A DNA stretch of 64,000 bases from Alkaliphilus serpentinus (GTDB taxonomy: Bacteria > Bacillota > Clostridia > Peptostreptococcales > Natronincolaceae): the NCBI RefSeq assembly GCF_009017255.1, contig NZ_WBZB01000040.1:1-64000 (forward strand), in the 5' to 3' direction. Position 1 is the stretch's first letter, and each line of letters opens with the position of its first letter. A program made the translations under genes and the position numbers. Below the pieces are notes generated by a model. The model saw only the letters and a list, made by a program, of their open reading frames with translations, was not told where the DNA came from and ran no database searches. This document shows positions 1-8,383 of this stretch, piece by piece.

Positions 1-35
1 CACTTATTCGTGACACAACTCGCCTCTCCTTATTT

Positions 36-67
36 TTATAAGGGGGGTGCCCCCTTAAAATCCCCCC
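36..67. repeat. GC-palindrome shared with a distant intergenic site
   Basis: The 17-base near-palindrome AAGGGGGGTGCCCCCTT lies at 40-56. It is followed by TAAAATCCCCCC in an otherwise AT-rich region downstream of recN. Almost the same block (AAGGGGGGCACCCCCTT, then TTAACAACCCCC) occurs at 49071-49098, in the intergenic element after sigK. This suggests a dispersed intergenic repeat family. No gene is visible in positions 1-118. Confidence 0.45.
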
Positions 68-99
68 ATTATATAGGTAACAAGAGACTTTCCTATTAA

Positions 100-131
100 A
101 TAAAAAAATCTGAAGCTTTTATACTTCAGAT
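100..131 (-). terminator. Intrinsic terminator of recN
   Basis: On the minus strand an 8-bp stem (ATCTGAAG at 131-124 and CTTCAGAT at 115-108) closes an 8-base loop and is followed by a run of seven T. The hairpin overlaps the last codons and the TAA of recN, ending the tlyA/argR/recN side of the cluster. Confidence 0.8.
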
Positions 132-1822
132 CTCCTTTGATTTAGCAATTCTTCAGCATGCTTTATTGTAATATCCGTTAAGGTTCCACCTAGCAGCCTG
201 CCTATTTCCTTTGTTCTCGCATCCATATGCAATTTTTTCACATGAGTTACAGTACTTTCCTCCACCTCAACCTTTTCTATTAAGAAGTGAATATCAGCCT
301 GGGCTGCAATTTGAGGAAGATGGGTTATGCAAATTACCTGATGGCCTCTAGCTATATTATAAAGCTTGTCTCCAACAATTTTAGCGGTATTACCGCTTAT
401 ACCGGTGTCAATTTCATCAAATATTAAAGTGCTTATTTCATCAACATCTGCTAAGATTGCTTTTATAGCCAGCATGATTCTTGACATTTCTCCACCAGAA
501 GCTATTTTCGCTAAGGGTTTAAGATCTTCGCCTAAGTTTGTTGAAATCATGAATTCGATATGATCAATACCCTTTGAGGAAAATTTTAAATCCTTTTCTT
601 CATTTACTAGATTTTGAATCTCCACCTTTAATTGAGCCCTTGGCATATTTAAATCAGCCATAATTTTTTGAAGCTCCCCTTCTAACAATGCTGCAATATC
701 TTTCCTTAGTTTGCTTAACTTTAAAGAGTCCTCCGTAAGATCCTTTTTAATCTTTTCAATTTCCACCTGTAGAATCTTAATTTCTTCTTCACTATTGGTA
801 TAAAAGTCAAGCTCTCTCTCTATTTGCCTTTTATAATCCAATATTTCCTTTATGGAAGCACCATATTTTCTTTTTAAGCTATTAATTAAGTCTAGTCTTT
901 TCTCTACCTCATTGAGTAAGTAGGGTTCAAAATCTATATTGTCTTTAAAATCTCTAATTTCTCGAGATAAATCCTCAAGCCTATATTGAAGCTCCTCTAA
1001 GGAACCATGAAATCCTGATAATTTTTGATGAAAGGAGGCTATACCTTGAAACTGATTTACAATATTCCCGAGATTGTCTAGTATAGAGGGGTAATTACTA
1101 CCTTCATACAACCCTTCATAGGCTTGTGAAACCGTCTTGTAAATTTTCTCGCCATTGGCCAATAAATTTCTTTGATGGGTTAATTCTTCCTCTTCATCAA
1201 TCTTTAAAGCTGCGGCTTCAATTTCCTCTAATTGAAAACGTAGTAGGTCTATTTTTCTTTCCCGTTCCATTTCATTTCCACATAAGTTTTTCAGCCTACC
1301 CTCTGCCTTCAAAAGTAGCTTGTAATTATGGTCAATTAGTTGACGATATTTAGCTACCTCATCACCCCCAAAGGCATCCAGTAATTCAATATGAAAAAGA
1401 GGATTCAACAAAGATTGATGCTGGTGTTGTCCATGGATATCAATCAATTTTTCTGTAATAGACTTTAACAACCCCTGGGTCACTAAAACTCCATTAATCC
1501 GTGAAATACTTCTACCATTGGCATAGATTTCTCTTGTGATGATGATCAGTTCTTCTTCATCCCAGTCAATGCCACTCTCAGTAAAAAGTCCCCTGATATC
1601 CCCTCTGTCTGTACCATCGAAAATAGCCTGAATTGTACATTTGTTGGTGCCATTTCTCACAACTTGGCGATCAGCCCTTTCACCAATTACCATATTGACA
1701 GCATCAATGATTATTGACTTACCAGCTCCTGTTTCCCCCGTTAAAACATTAAGTCCTTTTTCAAACTGAAGATTTAATTGATTAATTAACGCAAAGTTTT
1801 TTACCTCCAGCTCTAAAAGCAT
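119..1822 (-). CDS. recN: DNA repair protein RecN
   Basis: RecN is an SMC-like ATPase that organises DNA ends during recombinational double-strand break repair in the cytoplasm. The 567 residues match the usual family length. Visible features are a Walker A motif GETGAGKS at about residues 29-36, a long central coiled-coil region, an ABC-type signature ASGGEMSR near residue 441, and a Walker B segment LIFDEIDTG near residue 465. The ATG gives the standard N-terminus MLLELEVKNFALI. It lies 12 bases after argR and is probably cotranscribed with it, as is common in Firmicutes. Confidence 0.97.
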   Translation of the reverse strand: MLLELEVKNFALINQLNLQFEKGLNVLTGETGAGKSIIIDAVNMVIGERADRQVVRNGTNKCTIQAIFDGTDRGDIRGLFTESGIDWDEEELIIITREIYANGRSISRINGVLVTQGLLKSITEKLIDIHGQHQHQSLLNPLFHIELLDAFGGDEVAKYRQLIDHNYKLLLKAEGRLKNLCGNEMERERKIDLLRFQLEEIEAAALKIDEEEELTHQRNLLANGEKIYKTVSQAYEGLYEGSNYPSILDNLGNIVNQFQGIASFHQKLSGFHGSLEELQYRLEDLSREIRDFKDNIDFEPYLLNEVEKRLDLINSLKRKYGASIKEILDYKRQIERELDFYTNSEEEIKILQVEIEKIKKDLTEDSLKLSKLRKDIAALLEGELQKIMADLNMPRAQLKVEIQNLVNEEKDLKFSSKGIDHIEFMISTNLGEDLKPLAKIASGGEMSRIMLAIKAILADVDEISTLIFDEIDTGISGNTAKIVGDKLYNIARGHQVICITHLPQIAAQADIHFLIEKVEVEESTVTHVKKLHMDARTKEIGRLLGGTLTDITIKHAEELLNQRRSEV

Positions 1823-1834
1823 AAAAGGCCTCCT

Positions 1835-2284
1835 CTATTTCATAAGTTTTCTAAATTTCTCCTTCATCTCATCCATCATATTTGCATCTCTTATTAAAAC
1901 AAAGATTGTATCATCTCCAGCAACAGTACCCACTATTCCCTCAAAGCCTGTAGCATCGATGGCTGATGCAGCAGCCTGAGCAGCAGCAGGGATTGTTTTA
2001 AGTACTAGAAAATTTCCAGCATGATCTATTGATAAAATGGAATCCTTAAACAATCTGATGAGTCTATCGGACAATATAGAATCCTGACTCTTTAATGTAG
2101 CATATTTATATTTACCAGTTTTAGACAAAACCTTTATAAGTCGTAGCTCCTTAATATCCCTGGAAACTGTAGCTTGTGTTACATTTAACCCTATTCTTTT
2201 TAGTTCTTCTGATAGCTCCTCTTGAGTTTCTATCTCCTTATTCTCGATAATCTCTAGTATTTTTGCATGTCTTGTGTATTTCAT
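1835..2284 (-). CDS. argR: Arginine repressor ArgR
   Basis: ArgR is the arginine-responsive regulator of arginine biosynthesis and catabolism and usually works as a hexamer. At 149 residues it has family length. The N-terminal winged helix (about 1-70) contains the recognition segment [19 protein letters not shown]. The C-terminal oligomerisation and arginine-binding domain carries [15 protein letters not shown] from about residue 119, the conserved GT(I/V)AGDDT ligand motif. A good GGGAGGATTACC ribosome binding site precedes the ATG. The next gene, recN, follows at 12 bases. A candidate ARG box lies in its upstream region. Confidence 0.96.
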   Translation of the reverse strand: MKYTRHAKILEIIENKEIETQEELSEELKRIGLNVTQATVSRDIKELRLIKVLSKTGKYKYATLKSQDSILSDRLIRLFKDSILSIDHAGNFLVLKTIPAAAQAAASAIDATGFEGIVGTVAGDDTIFVLIRDANMMDEMKEKFRKLMK

Positions 2285-2344
2285 GGTAATCCTCCCTTAA
2301 AATAATTAATATATAACCATACCCCGTTTGTCTTATGCATAACC

Positions 2345-2361
2345 ATGTATTTTTATTATTC
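2345..2361. promoter_or_regulatory. Candidate ARG box upstream of argR
   Basis: The sequence ATGTATTTTTATTATTC resembles one half-turn of the Bacillus ARG box (core TGNATTTTTATT). It sits about 60 bases upstream of the argR start, where an autoregulatory site is often found. The match is to a short AT-rich consensus, so it could be chance. Confidence 0.35.
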
Positions 2362-2514
2362 TTCATTTATTTTCAATTTCCTTCAAATTTACCAATAAAA
2401 CTTATTATATTTATCATATGATTAATTTTTTTTATTTGGACTGCAATCATTTGCATTATAATTTGAAACATTAAAAAAAATGTGGAATTCCAAGGAGGAA
2501 AGGTTTTTTATTGC

Positions 2515-2546
2515 TATACAACAAAACTAGCAATAAATGCTAGTTT
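2515..2546 (-). terminator. Probable terminator after tlyA
   Basis: On the minus strand AAACTAGCA pairs with TGCTAGTTT around a 5-base loop (2524-2546). The tail that follows is T-rich but interrupted (TTTTGTTGT). It lies just after the tlyA stop, so it probably separates the OLE/oapA/dxs/tlyA unit from argR/recN. Confidence 0.6.
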
Positions 2547-2549
2547 GTA

Positions 2550-3353
2550 TTAGAGAGAATGATGAGATTCCTTTATAATCTGAATAATGTCCTCTTCATT
2601 ATATTGATTATCCTTAATATTGTTATTGCAAAGATGTAATAAATATTCAATATTTCCTTCTGGACCTTTAATAGGTGAAAAGGAAAGGCCTTCTACCTCA
2701 AATCCGTGATTTTCTGCAAATTGAATAATATTAACAACCACATCTATATGTACATTAATATCCCTTACAACACCTTTTTTCCCTACACGATCTCTACCTG
2801 CTTCGAATTGAGGTTTTATTAAAGCAACCACATGACCCGATTCCTTCAACAGTTCCTTAACAACAGGCAGCACCAGCTTTAATGAGATAAAGGAAACATC
2901 AATGGAAGCAAAATCCGCTAATACTCCAATATCTTCAGCTTTGACATGTCTAATATTTGTTCTTTCCATACAAATGACCCTTGGATCTTGCCTGAGCTTC
3001 CAATCCAATTGCCCATATCCAACATCAATGGAAAAAACCTTTTCTGCACCCTTCTGAAGCATACAATCGGTAAAGCCACCGGTGGAAGCCCCTATATCTA
3101 AACATGTGAAACCCGTTAAATCTAAGGAAAACTCTTTAATAGCTTTCTCAAGCTTTAAGCCACCTCTACTTACATAGGAAAGGGGGTTTTCCTTTACCAT
3201 TATATCGGCTGTTTCACTGATCTTTGTACCAGCCTTGTCTACCTTTTGATTATCAACATAAACTACACCAGCCATTACAGCCCTTCTTGCTTTTTCTCTA
3301 CTATCAAAAAAACCTTTTTGAAATAATAATTGATCTAATCTTAATTTTTCCAT
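2550..3353 (-). CDS. tlyA: TlyA-family rRNA 2'-O-methyltransferase (YqxC type)
   Basis: Members of this family methylate ribosomal RNA 2'-O positions. Some were earlier called hemolysin A. The 267-residue protein has an N-terminal S4 RNA-binding domain (about 1-60, MEKLRLDQLLFQKGFFDSRE). An FtsJ-like methyltransferase domain follows, with the SAM loop CLDIGASTGGFTDCML near residue 85 and a FASIDVSFISL segment. An AGGAG six bases before the ATG supports the start. It follows dxs at 13 bases in the usual Firmicute order dxs-tlyA-argR-recN. Confidence 0.95.
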   Translation of the reverse strand: MEKLRLDQLLFQKGFFDSREKARRAVMAGVVYVDNQKVDKAGTKISETADIMVKENPLSYVSRGGLKLEKAIKEFSLDLTGFTCLDIGASTGGFTDCMLQKGAEKVFSIDVGYGQLDWKLRQDPRVICMERTNIRHVKAEDIGVLADFASIDVSFISLKLVLPVVKELLKESGHVVALIKPQFEAGRDRVGKKGVVRDINVHIDVVVNIIQFAENHGFEVEGLSFSPIKGPEGNIEYLLHLCNNNIKDNQYNEEDIIQIIKESHHSL

Positions 3354-3366
3354 ATCATACTCCTAG

Positions 3367-5268
3367 CTATCGTGTTAACACAAATGGCGAATAAACATTA
3401 CCTAAAAAATCCTGCTGGATCTCCTGGGCTAGTTTATCTCCGCATAAGTGGTAATAATCATGGAGTATATGGACGTCTCCATGTTCAACAAACTCATCTG
3501 GAATGGCAAATATTCTAACTTCCTTATTAATTGAATGATCATTAAGAAGGCTGAGAACTTGACTACCAAATCCTCCGTGCTTTACATGATCTTCAATAGT
3601 ATAAATACTATTGCACTTATTGGCATACTCTAATATCAATCCTTCATCTAAGGGTTTAATAAATCTGGGATTAATGATGGTGACCTTAATGCCCTTTTGC
3701 GCCAATGTATGGGCTGCCTTTAAGGCTTCTTCACACATAGTACCCAGAGCTATAATCAAAGCATCTTTTCCAGCTTCAAATAGTATTTCCCCTTTGCCCT
3801 TATGGATAGAAATATTGTTGGAATCTTCTGTTATTCCAGCATTGCCTCTAGGATATCTTATGGCTACTGGTGATTTCAGCTTTAGCGAGTATTGGATCAT
3901 TTCCTGAAGCTCATCTCCATCTTTGGGTGCCATCATGACTAAATTTGGAATGCAGGATAAGAAAGATATATCAAATACTCCATGATGGGTTTCTCCATCA
4001 TTTCCTACCAATCCAGCTCGATCTAGTAATAAGGTTACAGGGAGATTCTGAAGACAGACATCATGAAGAACCTGATCATAGCCTCTTTGTAAAAAGGTTG
4101 AATAAACTGGAAAAACAGGTCTACAGCCTGCAGCTGCCAAGCCTGCTGCTAAGGTTACCGCATGTTGTTCCGCTATTCCAACATCTATGAAGCGCTCTGG
4201 AAACTTTTGCGAAAACTCAGTTAGGCCTGTCCCGGAAGGCATGGCGGCTGTAATAGCCACAATAGAATCATCTGCCTCTGCAGCCTTAACCAGAGTGGAT
4301 CCAGCAATATCCGAAAAGGTGGTTTTCTTTTTTGCCTTTAAGGGTTCCCCAGAATCAATTTTGAAGGGACTGACACCATGGAAGTCATGGGGCGAGGTTT
4401 CTGCTGGCTTATATCCCTTCCCCTTTTTTGTAATCACATGTACTAAAACTGGTCCATTTAAGTTTTTATATTTATTTAGAACCTTACATAGGCTCTCGTA
4501 ATTATGTCCATCAACTGGTCCTATATAGGTAAAGCCAAGCTCTTCGAATAAAATGCCTGGAACAAAGAAGTATTTAATACTATCCTTAGCCTTTTCTACT
4601 GTTTTTACAACACTTTTACCTATTGCAGGAATTTTACCGATTAACTGTTCAATATCACCCTTAACTCTATAATAGATGGGAGCAGTTCTTATTCTCGTTA
4701 AGTAATCAGATAAACCACCAACATTGGGTGAAATGGACATCTCATTATCATTTAAAATGACCATAAGATTTTTTTTGCTTTGACCAGCATGATTTAATGC
4801 CTCAAAGGCCATACCACCCGTTAAGGCACCATCCCCTATAACAGCTATAATGGAATGATCCTGTTGTTGTAAATCTCTAGCAAAGGCCATACCCAAGGCT
4901 GCAGAAATGGATGTACTACTATGACCGGTATTAAAATGATCGTGGATACTTTCTGAAATTTTAGGAAATCCACTAATCCCCTTGTACTGTCTTAATGTAT
5001 GAAATTCATCTTTTCTCCCGGTAAGAATTTTATGAACATAGGATTGATGTCCTACATCCCAAAGGATTCGATCTTTAGAAGTATCAAAAACCGTATGCAA
5101 TGCTAAGGTAAGCTCAACAACTCCAAGATTTGAAGCAAGGTGCCCACCTGTTTTAGATACAGATTCTATCAAAAAATTACGAATTTCCTTAATTAGAACT
5201 TCCACTTCTTTTTCCGTTAATTTTTTCAGATCTTCAGGCATACTAATACCTGATAAATATGAGTACAT
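3367..5268 (-). CDS. dxs: 1-deoxy-D-xylulose-5-phosphate synthase
   Basis: Dxs condenses pyruvate and glyceraldehyde 3-phosphate to DXP, the thiamine-diphosphate-dependent first step of the MEP isoprenoid pathway. At 633 residues it has full length. Motifs seen are WDVGHQSYVHKILTGR, the ThDP-binding GDGALTGGMAFEALNHAG near residue 145, and the transketolase-type DRAGLVGNDGETHHGVFD near residue 415. It lies directly after oapA and close to ispA, which makes the product's downstream prenyl diphosphate. Its ribosome binding site is poorly spaced (AGAGAG about 9 bases upstream, a GGGG touching the ATG). Confidence 0.97.
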   Translation of the reverse strand: MYSYLSGISMPEDLKKLTEKEVEVLIKEIRNFLIESVSKTGGHLASNLGVVELTLALHTVFDTSKDRILWDVGHQSYVHKILTGRKDEFHTLRQYKGISGFPKISESIHDHFNTGHSSTSISAALGMAFARDLQQQDHSIIAVIGDGALTGGMAFEALNHAGQSKKNLMVILNDNEMSISPNVGGLSDYLTRIRTAPIYYRVKGDIEQLIGKIPAIGKSVVKTVEKAKDSIKYFFVPGILFEELGFTYIGPVDGHNYESLCKVLNKYKNLNGPVLVHVITKKGKGYKPAETSPHDFHGVSPFKIDSGEPLKAKKKTTFSDIAGSTLVKAAEADDSIVAITAAMPSGTGLTEFSQKFPERFIDVGIAEQHAVTLAAGLAAAGCRPVFPVYSTFLQRGYDQVLHDVCLQNLPVTLLLDRAGLVGNDGETHHGVFDISFLSCIPNLVMMAPKDGDELQEMIQYSLKLKSPVAIRYPRGNAGITEDSNNISIHKGKGEILFEAGKDALIIALGTMCEEALKAAHTLAQKGIKVTIINPRFIKPLDEGLILEYANKCNSIYTIEDHVKHGGFGSQVLSLLNDHSINKEVRIFAIPDEFVEHGDVHILHDYYHLCGDKLAQEIQQDFLGNVYSPFVLTR

Positions 5269-5285
5269 CCCCTTCAGCTCTCTTT

Positions 5286-5861
5286 CTATTTTTTGCCATT
5301 CACATCAGGGATTATGTCAACCCCTATATTAATATGAAGAAAGTTTAAAAAACGTGCCGCTTTAAAAACAATTTTCTGCGATTGTCTAATTGCAATATTT
5401 TTACCAACAGCCTTTCCACCAACCGTTAAGGAAGCAACAAATCCCGCCAGTACTACAGTAATCATAGACTTTGAAATTAACAGGCCATCAGGAAGCTGTA
5501 ATATGATACTGGTTCCTACTACACCACTGATGATTCCACATATATCTCCTATTACATCATTACAGAAGCTACTAACTACACTGGCATTTCGAACTAACTT
5601 GATGGCAATTTTAGAACCTTCAACCTTATCTGCCGCCATTGCATGAAAGGGCTTGGCATCTGCAGCAGCTACTGCAATACCCAGCATATCACTTATAACT
5701 CCAATAAAAATTATGATTAGCAGCAAAAGGAAGGCTATAATTATCGCTGTGCTTGATAAAAAGATTTCTGATAAAAAGCTAAAAATTATCGTAAGTATGA
5801 AGGTCCATATTGAGATAACTATTACCCATCTTAAATTATATTTTTTCCATAATCCATTCAT
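5286..5861 (-). CDS. oapA: OLE-associated membrane protein OapA
   Basis: This is a membrane protein whose gene directly follows an OLE RNA gene. The OapA family (related to CorB/CNNM-type domains in older annotation) binds OLE RNA and anchors it to the membrane. Hydrophobic helices lie at about residues 12-30, 40-65 and 100-160. The conserved-looking core AAADAKPFHAMAADKVEG and CNDVIGDICGIISG lies between them. I chose the ATG at 5861 (191 residues, AAAGGG nine bases upstream), close to the family length. A TTG at 5921 behind GGGGGGA would add 20 charged residues. The gene lies between OLE RNA and dxs. Confidence 0.88.
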   Translation of the reverse strand: MNGLWKKYNLRWVIVISIWTFILTIIFSFLSEIFLSSTAIIIAFLLLLIIIFIGVISDMLGIAVAAADAKPFHAMAADKVEGSKIAIKLVRNASVVSSFCNDVIGDICGIISGVVGTSIILQLPDGLLISKSMITVVLAGFVASLTVGGKAVGKNIAIRQSQKIVFKAARFLNFLHINIGVDIIPDVNGKK

Positions 5862-5987
5862 TTCATTATTCCCTTTGTTTGCCTTTTTAATTTTCTTAAA
5901 GTCACTATTGTCCGACGACAATACAATCCCCCCAAAATTTTTAATAATCTATAGTAATATTATTAAATATTATATCTTTTTTCAAGA

Positions 5988-6020
5988 AAAATAAAAAGCT
6001 GATAGCCCTATACTATCAGC
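5988..6020 (-). terminator. Intrinsic terminator of OLE RNA
   Basis: On the minus strand an 8-bp stem GCTGATAG/CTATCAGC with a 7-base loop is followed by TTTTTATTTTT. This marks the 3' end of the OLE transcript, about 130 bases before the oapA start. It means oapA and dxs depend on read-through or on a separate promoter. Confidence 0.9.
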
Positions 6021-6603
6021 AAATTAAGGTAGTGGCAATACATTAAGTAAATTTTACGGCTTAGGTCCAGTTGGATTTCCCAATTCAATACTGTCTGTCG
6101 CCATAACAGCGGTTTCCCTTTAAATCGAACTCTGAATTGTCACCAATTTCAGGACTGGATTACCACTTAGTCCGCACTGTAATCCCTAATGCACTTCAAA
6201 TAGAACAGTCTAGGAGTTTTCCTCAACAATTAATCCAGCTCTTAGCCTCTTTTGCAGACTAGGTTTCAAGGAGCAATGATCTTTTCCAAAGGGCCCTTTT
6301 GTCCAAGACCTGATCTCCTTATCCACCCACCCCACTCAAGGCAGGCTACACTACAGACTGTACCTCATACATGTCTGCAGGTTCCCCCTACTTTAAATTA
6401 CTAAAGCTGGTCTCCACGAAGTGAGGGTCATCGCCCGCATGCCATTGCAGATCGCCCCCATCTCCTTACTCCCTGAATCGACCCCCAACTGGGCGTCAGC
6501 AGCCGAAACAAAGAACTTCATCGATACGCCCTTCAACGGATTTTTAGCCCCGTCTTCCAAGATGGATTAATTGACTAGAATACTGTACCACTACAAAGTT
6601 TCT
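5990..6603 (-). ncRNA. OLE RNA (ornate, large, extremophilic RNA)
   Basis: A roughly 614-base stretch between a yuiD-like gene and oapA lacks any convincing reading frame but has base composition and hairpins typical of structured RNA. Its minus strand has a consensus promoter ending at 6610, implying a start near 6602. It ends at a strong intrinsic terminator near 5990. This matches the known length of OLE RNA, about 600 nt. The context (ispA upstream, oapA and dxs downstream) is the characteristic OLE locus. GC-rich structured blocks such as GGGGGCGATCTGCAATGGC and GACCCTCACTTCGTGG lie around 6400-6470. OLE forms a membrane ribonucleoprotein with OapA. In the alkaliphile Bacillus halodurans it is linked to tolerance of cold, alcohols and Mg2+ stress. 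Identification rests on location, size, boundaries and general appearance, not on a covariance-model search. Confidence 0.9.
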
Positions 6604-6639
6604 AAAATGATTATAACATAAGTTAAATATTAGTATCAA
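6602..6639 (-). promoter_or_regulatory. Sigma-A-type promoter of OLE RNA
   Basis: On the minus strand TTGATA (6639-6634) and TATAAT (6615-6610) are 18 bases apart. The -35 box contains the TGA stop codon of the upstream yuiD-like gene. The predicted start near 6602 gives a transcript of about 610 nt to the terminator. Confidence 0.8.
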
Positions 6640-7085
6640 ATCACTAGATTGGCAATAATAATACCTAGGAAGGCACCAGCCAACACCTCAACCGGTGTAT
6701 GGCCCACTAACTCCTTCAATCTCTTTTCAGTTAGCTTTTTCTCCTTCTTAGTATGGAAATCAGCAAGAATTCTATTTAGGATAATTGCCTGCTTACCTAC
6801 AGCCCTTCTTACCCCTGCTGCATCATACATGACAATAAGAGACATGGAAAAGGCCAAAGCAAATATACTGGAATCCCAACCGTGGGTTAAACCGATTGAT
6901 GTAGATAGTCCCATAACAAAGGCTGAATGGGAGCTGGGCATACCTCCTGAACCTACAAAGCGCCAAATGTTAAATCGTCTATCAACTACGTAGGAATGTA
7001 TAACCTTTAAAGACTGGGCAATAAACCATGCCAACACTGAAGCCCATAAAATTTTGTTATTTCCTATGGATTCTAAAAAGTACAT
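6636..7085 (-). CDS. Divergent PAP2-family membrane protein (YuiD/DUF212)
   Basis: This small integral membrane protein is distantly related to acid phosphatase/haloperoxidase (PAP2) enzymes. Its substrate is unknown, and a lipid or prenyl phosphate would fit the neighbours. Family hallmarks are the segment GSGGMPSSHSAFVMGLSTSIG, the later VMYDAAGVRRAVGKQA, and C-terminal LKELVGHTPVEVLAGAFLGI. The start at 7085 is chosen because AAAGGAGG lies six bases upstream, which gives 149 residues. It begins 14 bases after ispA, and its stop codon forms part of the OLE promoter. Confidence 0.9.
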   Translation of the reverse strand: MYFLESIGNNKILWASVLAWFIAQSLKVIHSYVVDRRFNIWRFVGSGGMPSSHSAFVMGLSTSIGLTHGWDSSIFALAFSMSLIVMYDAAGVRRAVGKQAIILNRILADFHTKKEKKLTEKRLKELVGHTPVEVLAGAFLGIIIANLVI

Positions 7086-7099
7086 GGTGTTTCCTCCTT

Positions 7100-7987
7100 T
7101 TAACACTCTCTTTCCATTAAATATATACCCAAATCTCGAAGGAATCCGCTTTTATTTCCATAGCTATTTAAAATTATTTCTATTTCCTCTGTCAATTCCC
7201 TTACTCGACTTTGAGAATACTCTAAACCATACAAGGAGGGGTATGTGGATTTGTTATTGTCCATGTCACTACCAATATCTTTCCCTAACTTTCCCTTATC
7301 TCCGATAATATCTAAAATATCATCCTTTATTTGAAAGGCAAGCCCAAGGCTTCTGCCAATGACCTCCATATTTTTTATATCGGTTTCCTTTGCCTCAGCC
7401 ATAATAGCCCCAGCCTTTAGGGATGCTGTAATCATGGCTGCAGTTTTATTAAGATGTATATAATCTAAGGTACTGCCATCAATCAATGTATTTTCGCTTT
7501 CTATATCAACAACCTGCCCGCCAATCATTCCATTCACACCAGCAGCGGTTGAGATTTCGTATATTGCCTGAGTAAAGGGTCTAGTATCCTTATGGGTTAA
7601 AGCATCCTTAAGCATGATTTCAAAGGCATAATTTAGCAATCCATCCCCTGCTAAAATTGCCAACCCTTCACCAAATACCTTGTGATTCGTTGGCTTCCCC
7701 CTTCTATAATCATCATTATCCATTGCTGGTAAATCATCATGTATTAAGGAGTATGTATGGATCATTTCTATACCACAGCAATAGGGTAATGGAGTTTCAG
7801 TATCCTCTCTAAAAAGATTATAGGCAGCAAGCATTAGTACAGGTCTAAGTCTTTTTCCCCCAGCATTTATACTATAGGCCATAGCATCAAAGAGATTTTT
7901 ATTGGTAGTATCTATCATAGGAAAGTATTCATTTAGCTTTTTATTTACCAATTCCACATAGTTCATTAACTGAGTTTTAAATTCCAT
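7100..7987 (-). CDS. ispA: Farnesyl/geranyl diphosphate synthase
   Basis: This is a short-chain trans-prenyl diphosphate synthase that condenses DMAPP/IPP to GPP/FPP. The 295-residue protein shows the first aspartate-rich motif DDLPAMDNDDYRRG near residue 80, the second one FQIKDDILD near residue 215, and GGKRLRPVLML near residue 43. The ribosome binding site GGAGGAG overlaps the last codons and stop of xseB (2-base spacing), so the two genes are translationally linked. It supplies isoprenoid chain synthesis together with dxs in the same cluster. Confidence 0.96.
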   Translation of the reverse strand: MEFKTQLMNYVELVNKKLNEYFPMIDTTNKNLFDAMAYSINAGGKRLRPVLMLAAYNLFREDTETPLPYCCGIEMIHTYSLIHDDLPAMDNDDYRRGKPTNHKVFGEGLAILAGDGLLNYAFEIMLKDALTHKDTRPFTQAIYEISTAAGVNGMIGGQVVDIESENTLIDGSTLDYIHLNKTAAMITASLKAGAIMAEAKETDIKNMEVIGRSLGLAFQIKDDILDIIGDKGKLGKDIGSDMDNNKSTYPSLYGLEYSQSRVRELTEEIEIILNSYGNKSGFLRDLGIYLMEREC

Positions 7988-7989
7988 AG

Positions 7990-8217
7990 CTACTCCTCCT
8001 CTGTTTCAAAGGGAACCATTTTAATGCTTCCGTTATCATCTAATATTTTAGATATTCTCTTTTCCGCTTCATCTAATTTAGAATGACATTGTTGATATAG
8101 TTTTGTTCCCTCCTGAAAAAGCTTTAAAGACTCATCTAGGCTTAGTTCTTTATTTTCAAGTTGATCTATGATTTCTTCTAGTTTTTTAAAGGCCTCTTCA
8201 AAATTTTCCTTCTTCAT
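7990..8217 (-). CDS. xseB: Exodeoxyribonuclease VII small subunit
   Basis: XseB is the small subunit of exonuclease VII, which degrades single-stranded DNA to oligonucleotides with XseA. The 75-residue helical protein has the family pattern FEEAFKKLEEIIDQLENKEL followed by SLDESLKLFQEGTKLYQQC. The ATG at 8217 is preferred because GAGG lies nine bases upstream. An in-frame ATG three codons earlier sits too close to the ribosome binding site. It is separated from xseA by about 165 AT-rich bases. Confidence 0.95.
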   Translation of the reverse strand: MKKENFEEAFKKLEEIIDQLENKELSLDESLKLFQEGTKLYQQCHSKLDEAEKRISKILDDNGSIKMVPFETEEE

Positions 8218-8383
8218 TAAACCCATCCTCTCCCTTGTACTGCTATCTAATTAGATACTCAATATCAGCAATTACTTTTTATTTATATATCCATACATTT
8301 TATAAGGTATTTAGATACAAAGATCATTTACTTAAACTTTAAGCTTTGTTTGTTTTTTTTACATCAGCTTCCATTTTCATTTT

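Noticed and set aside
5990-6603. Possible protein gene, RNase P RNA or tmRNA in the non-coding block
   Set aside because: No long frame on either strand, and neither the tmRNA tag/tRNA-like ends nor the RNase P P4 core was seen. Size, context and boundaries fit OLE RNA better.
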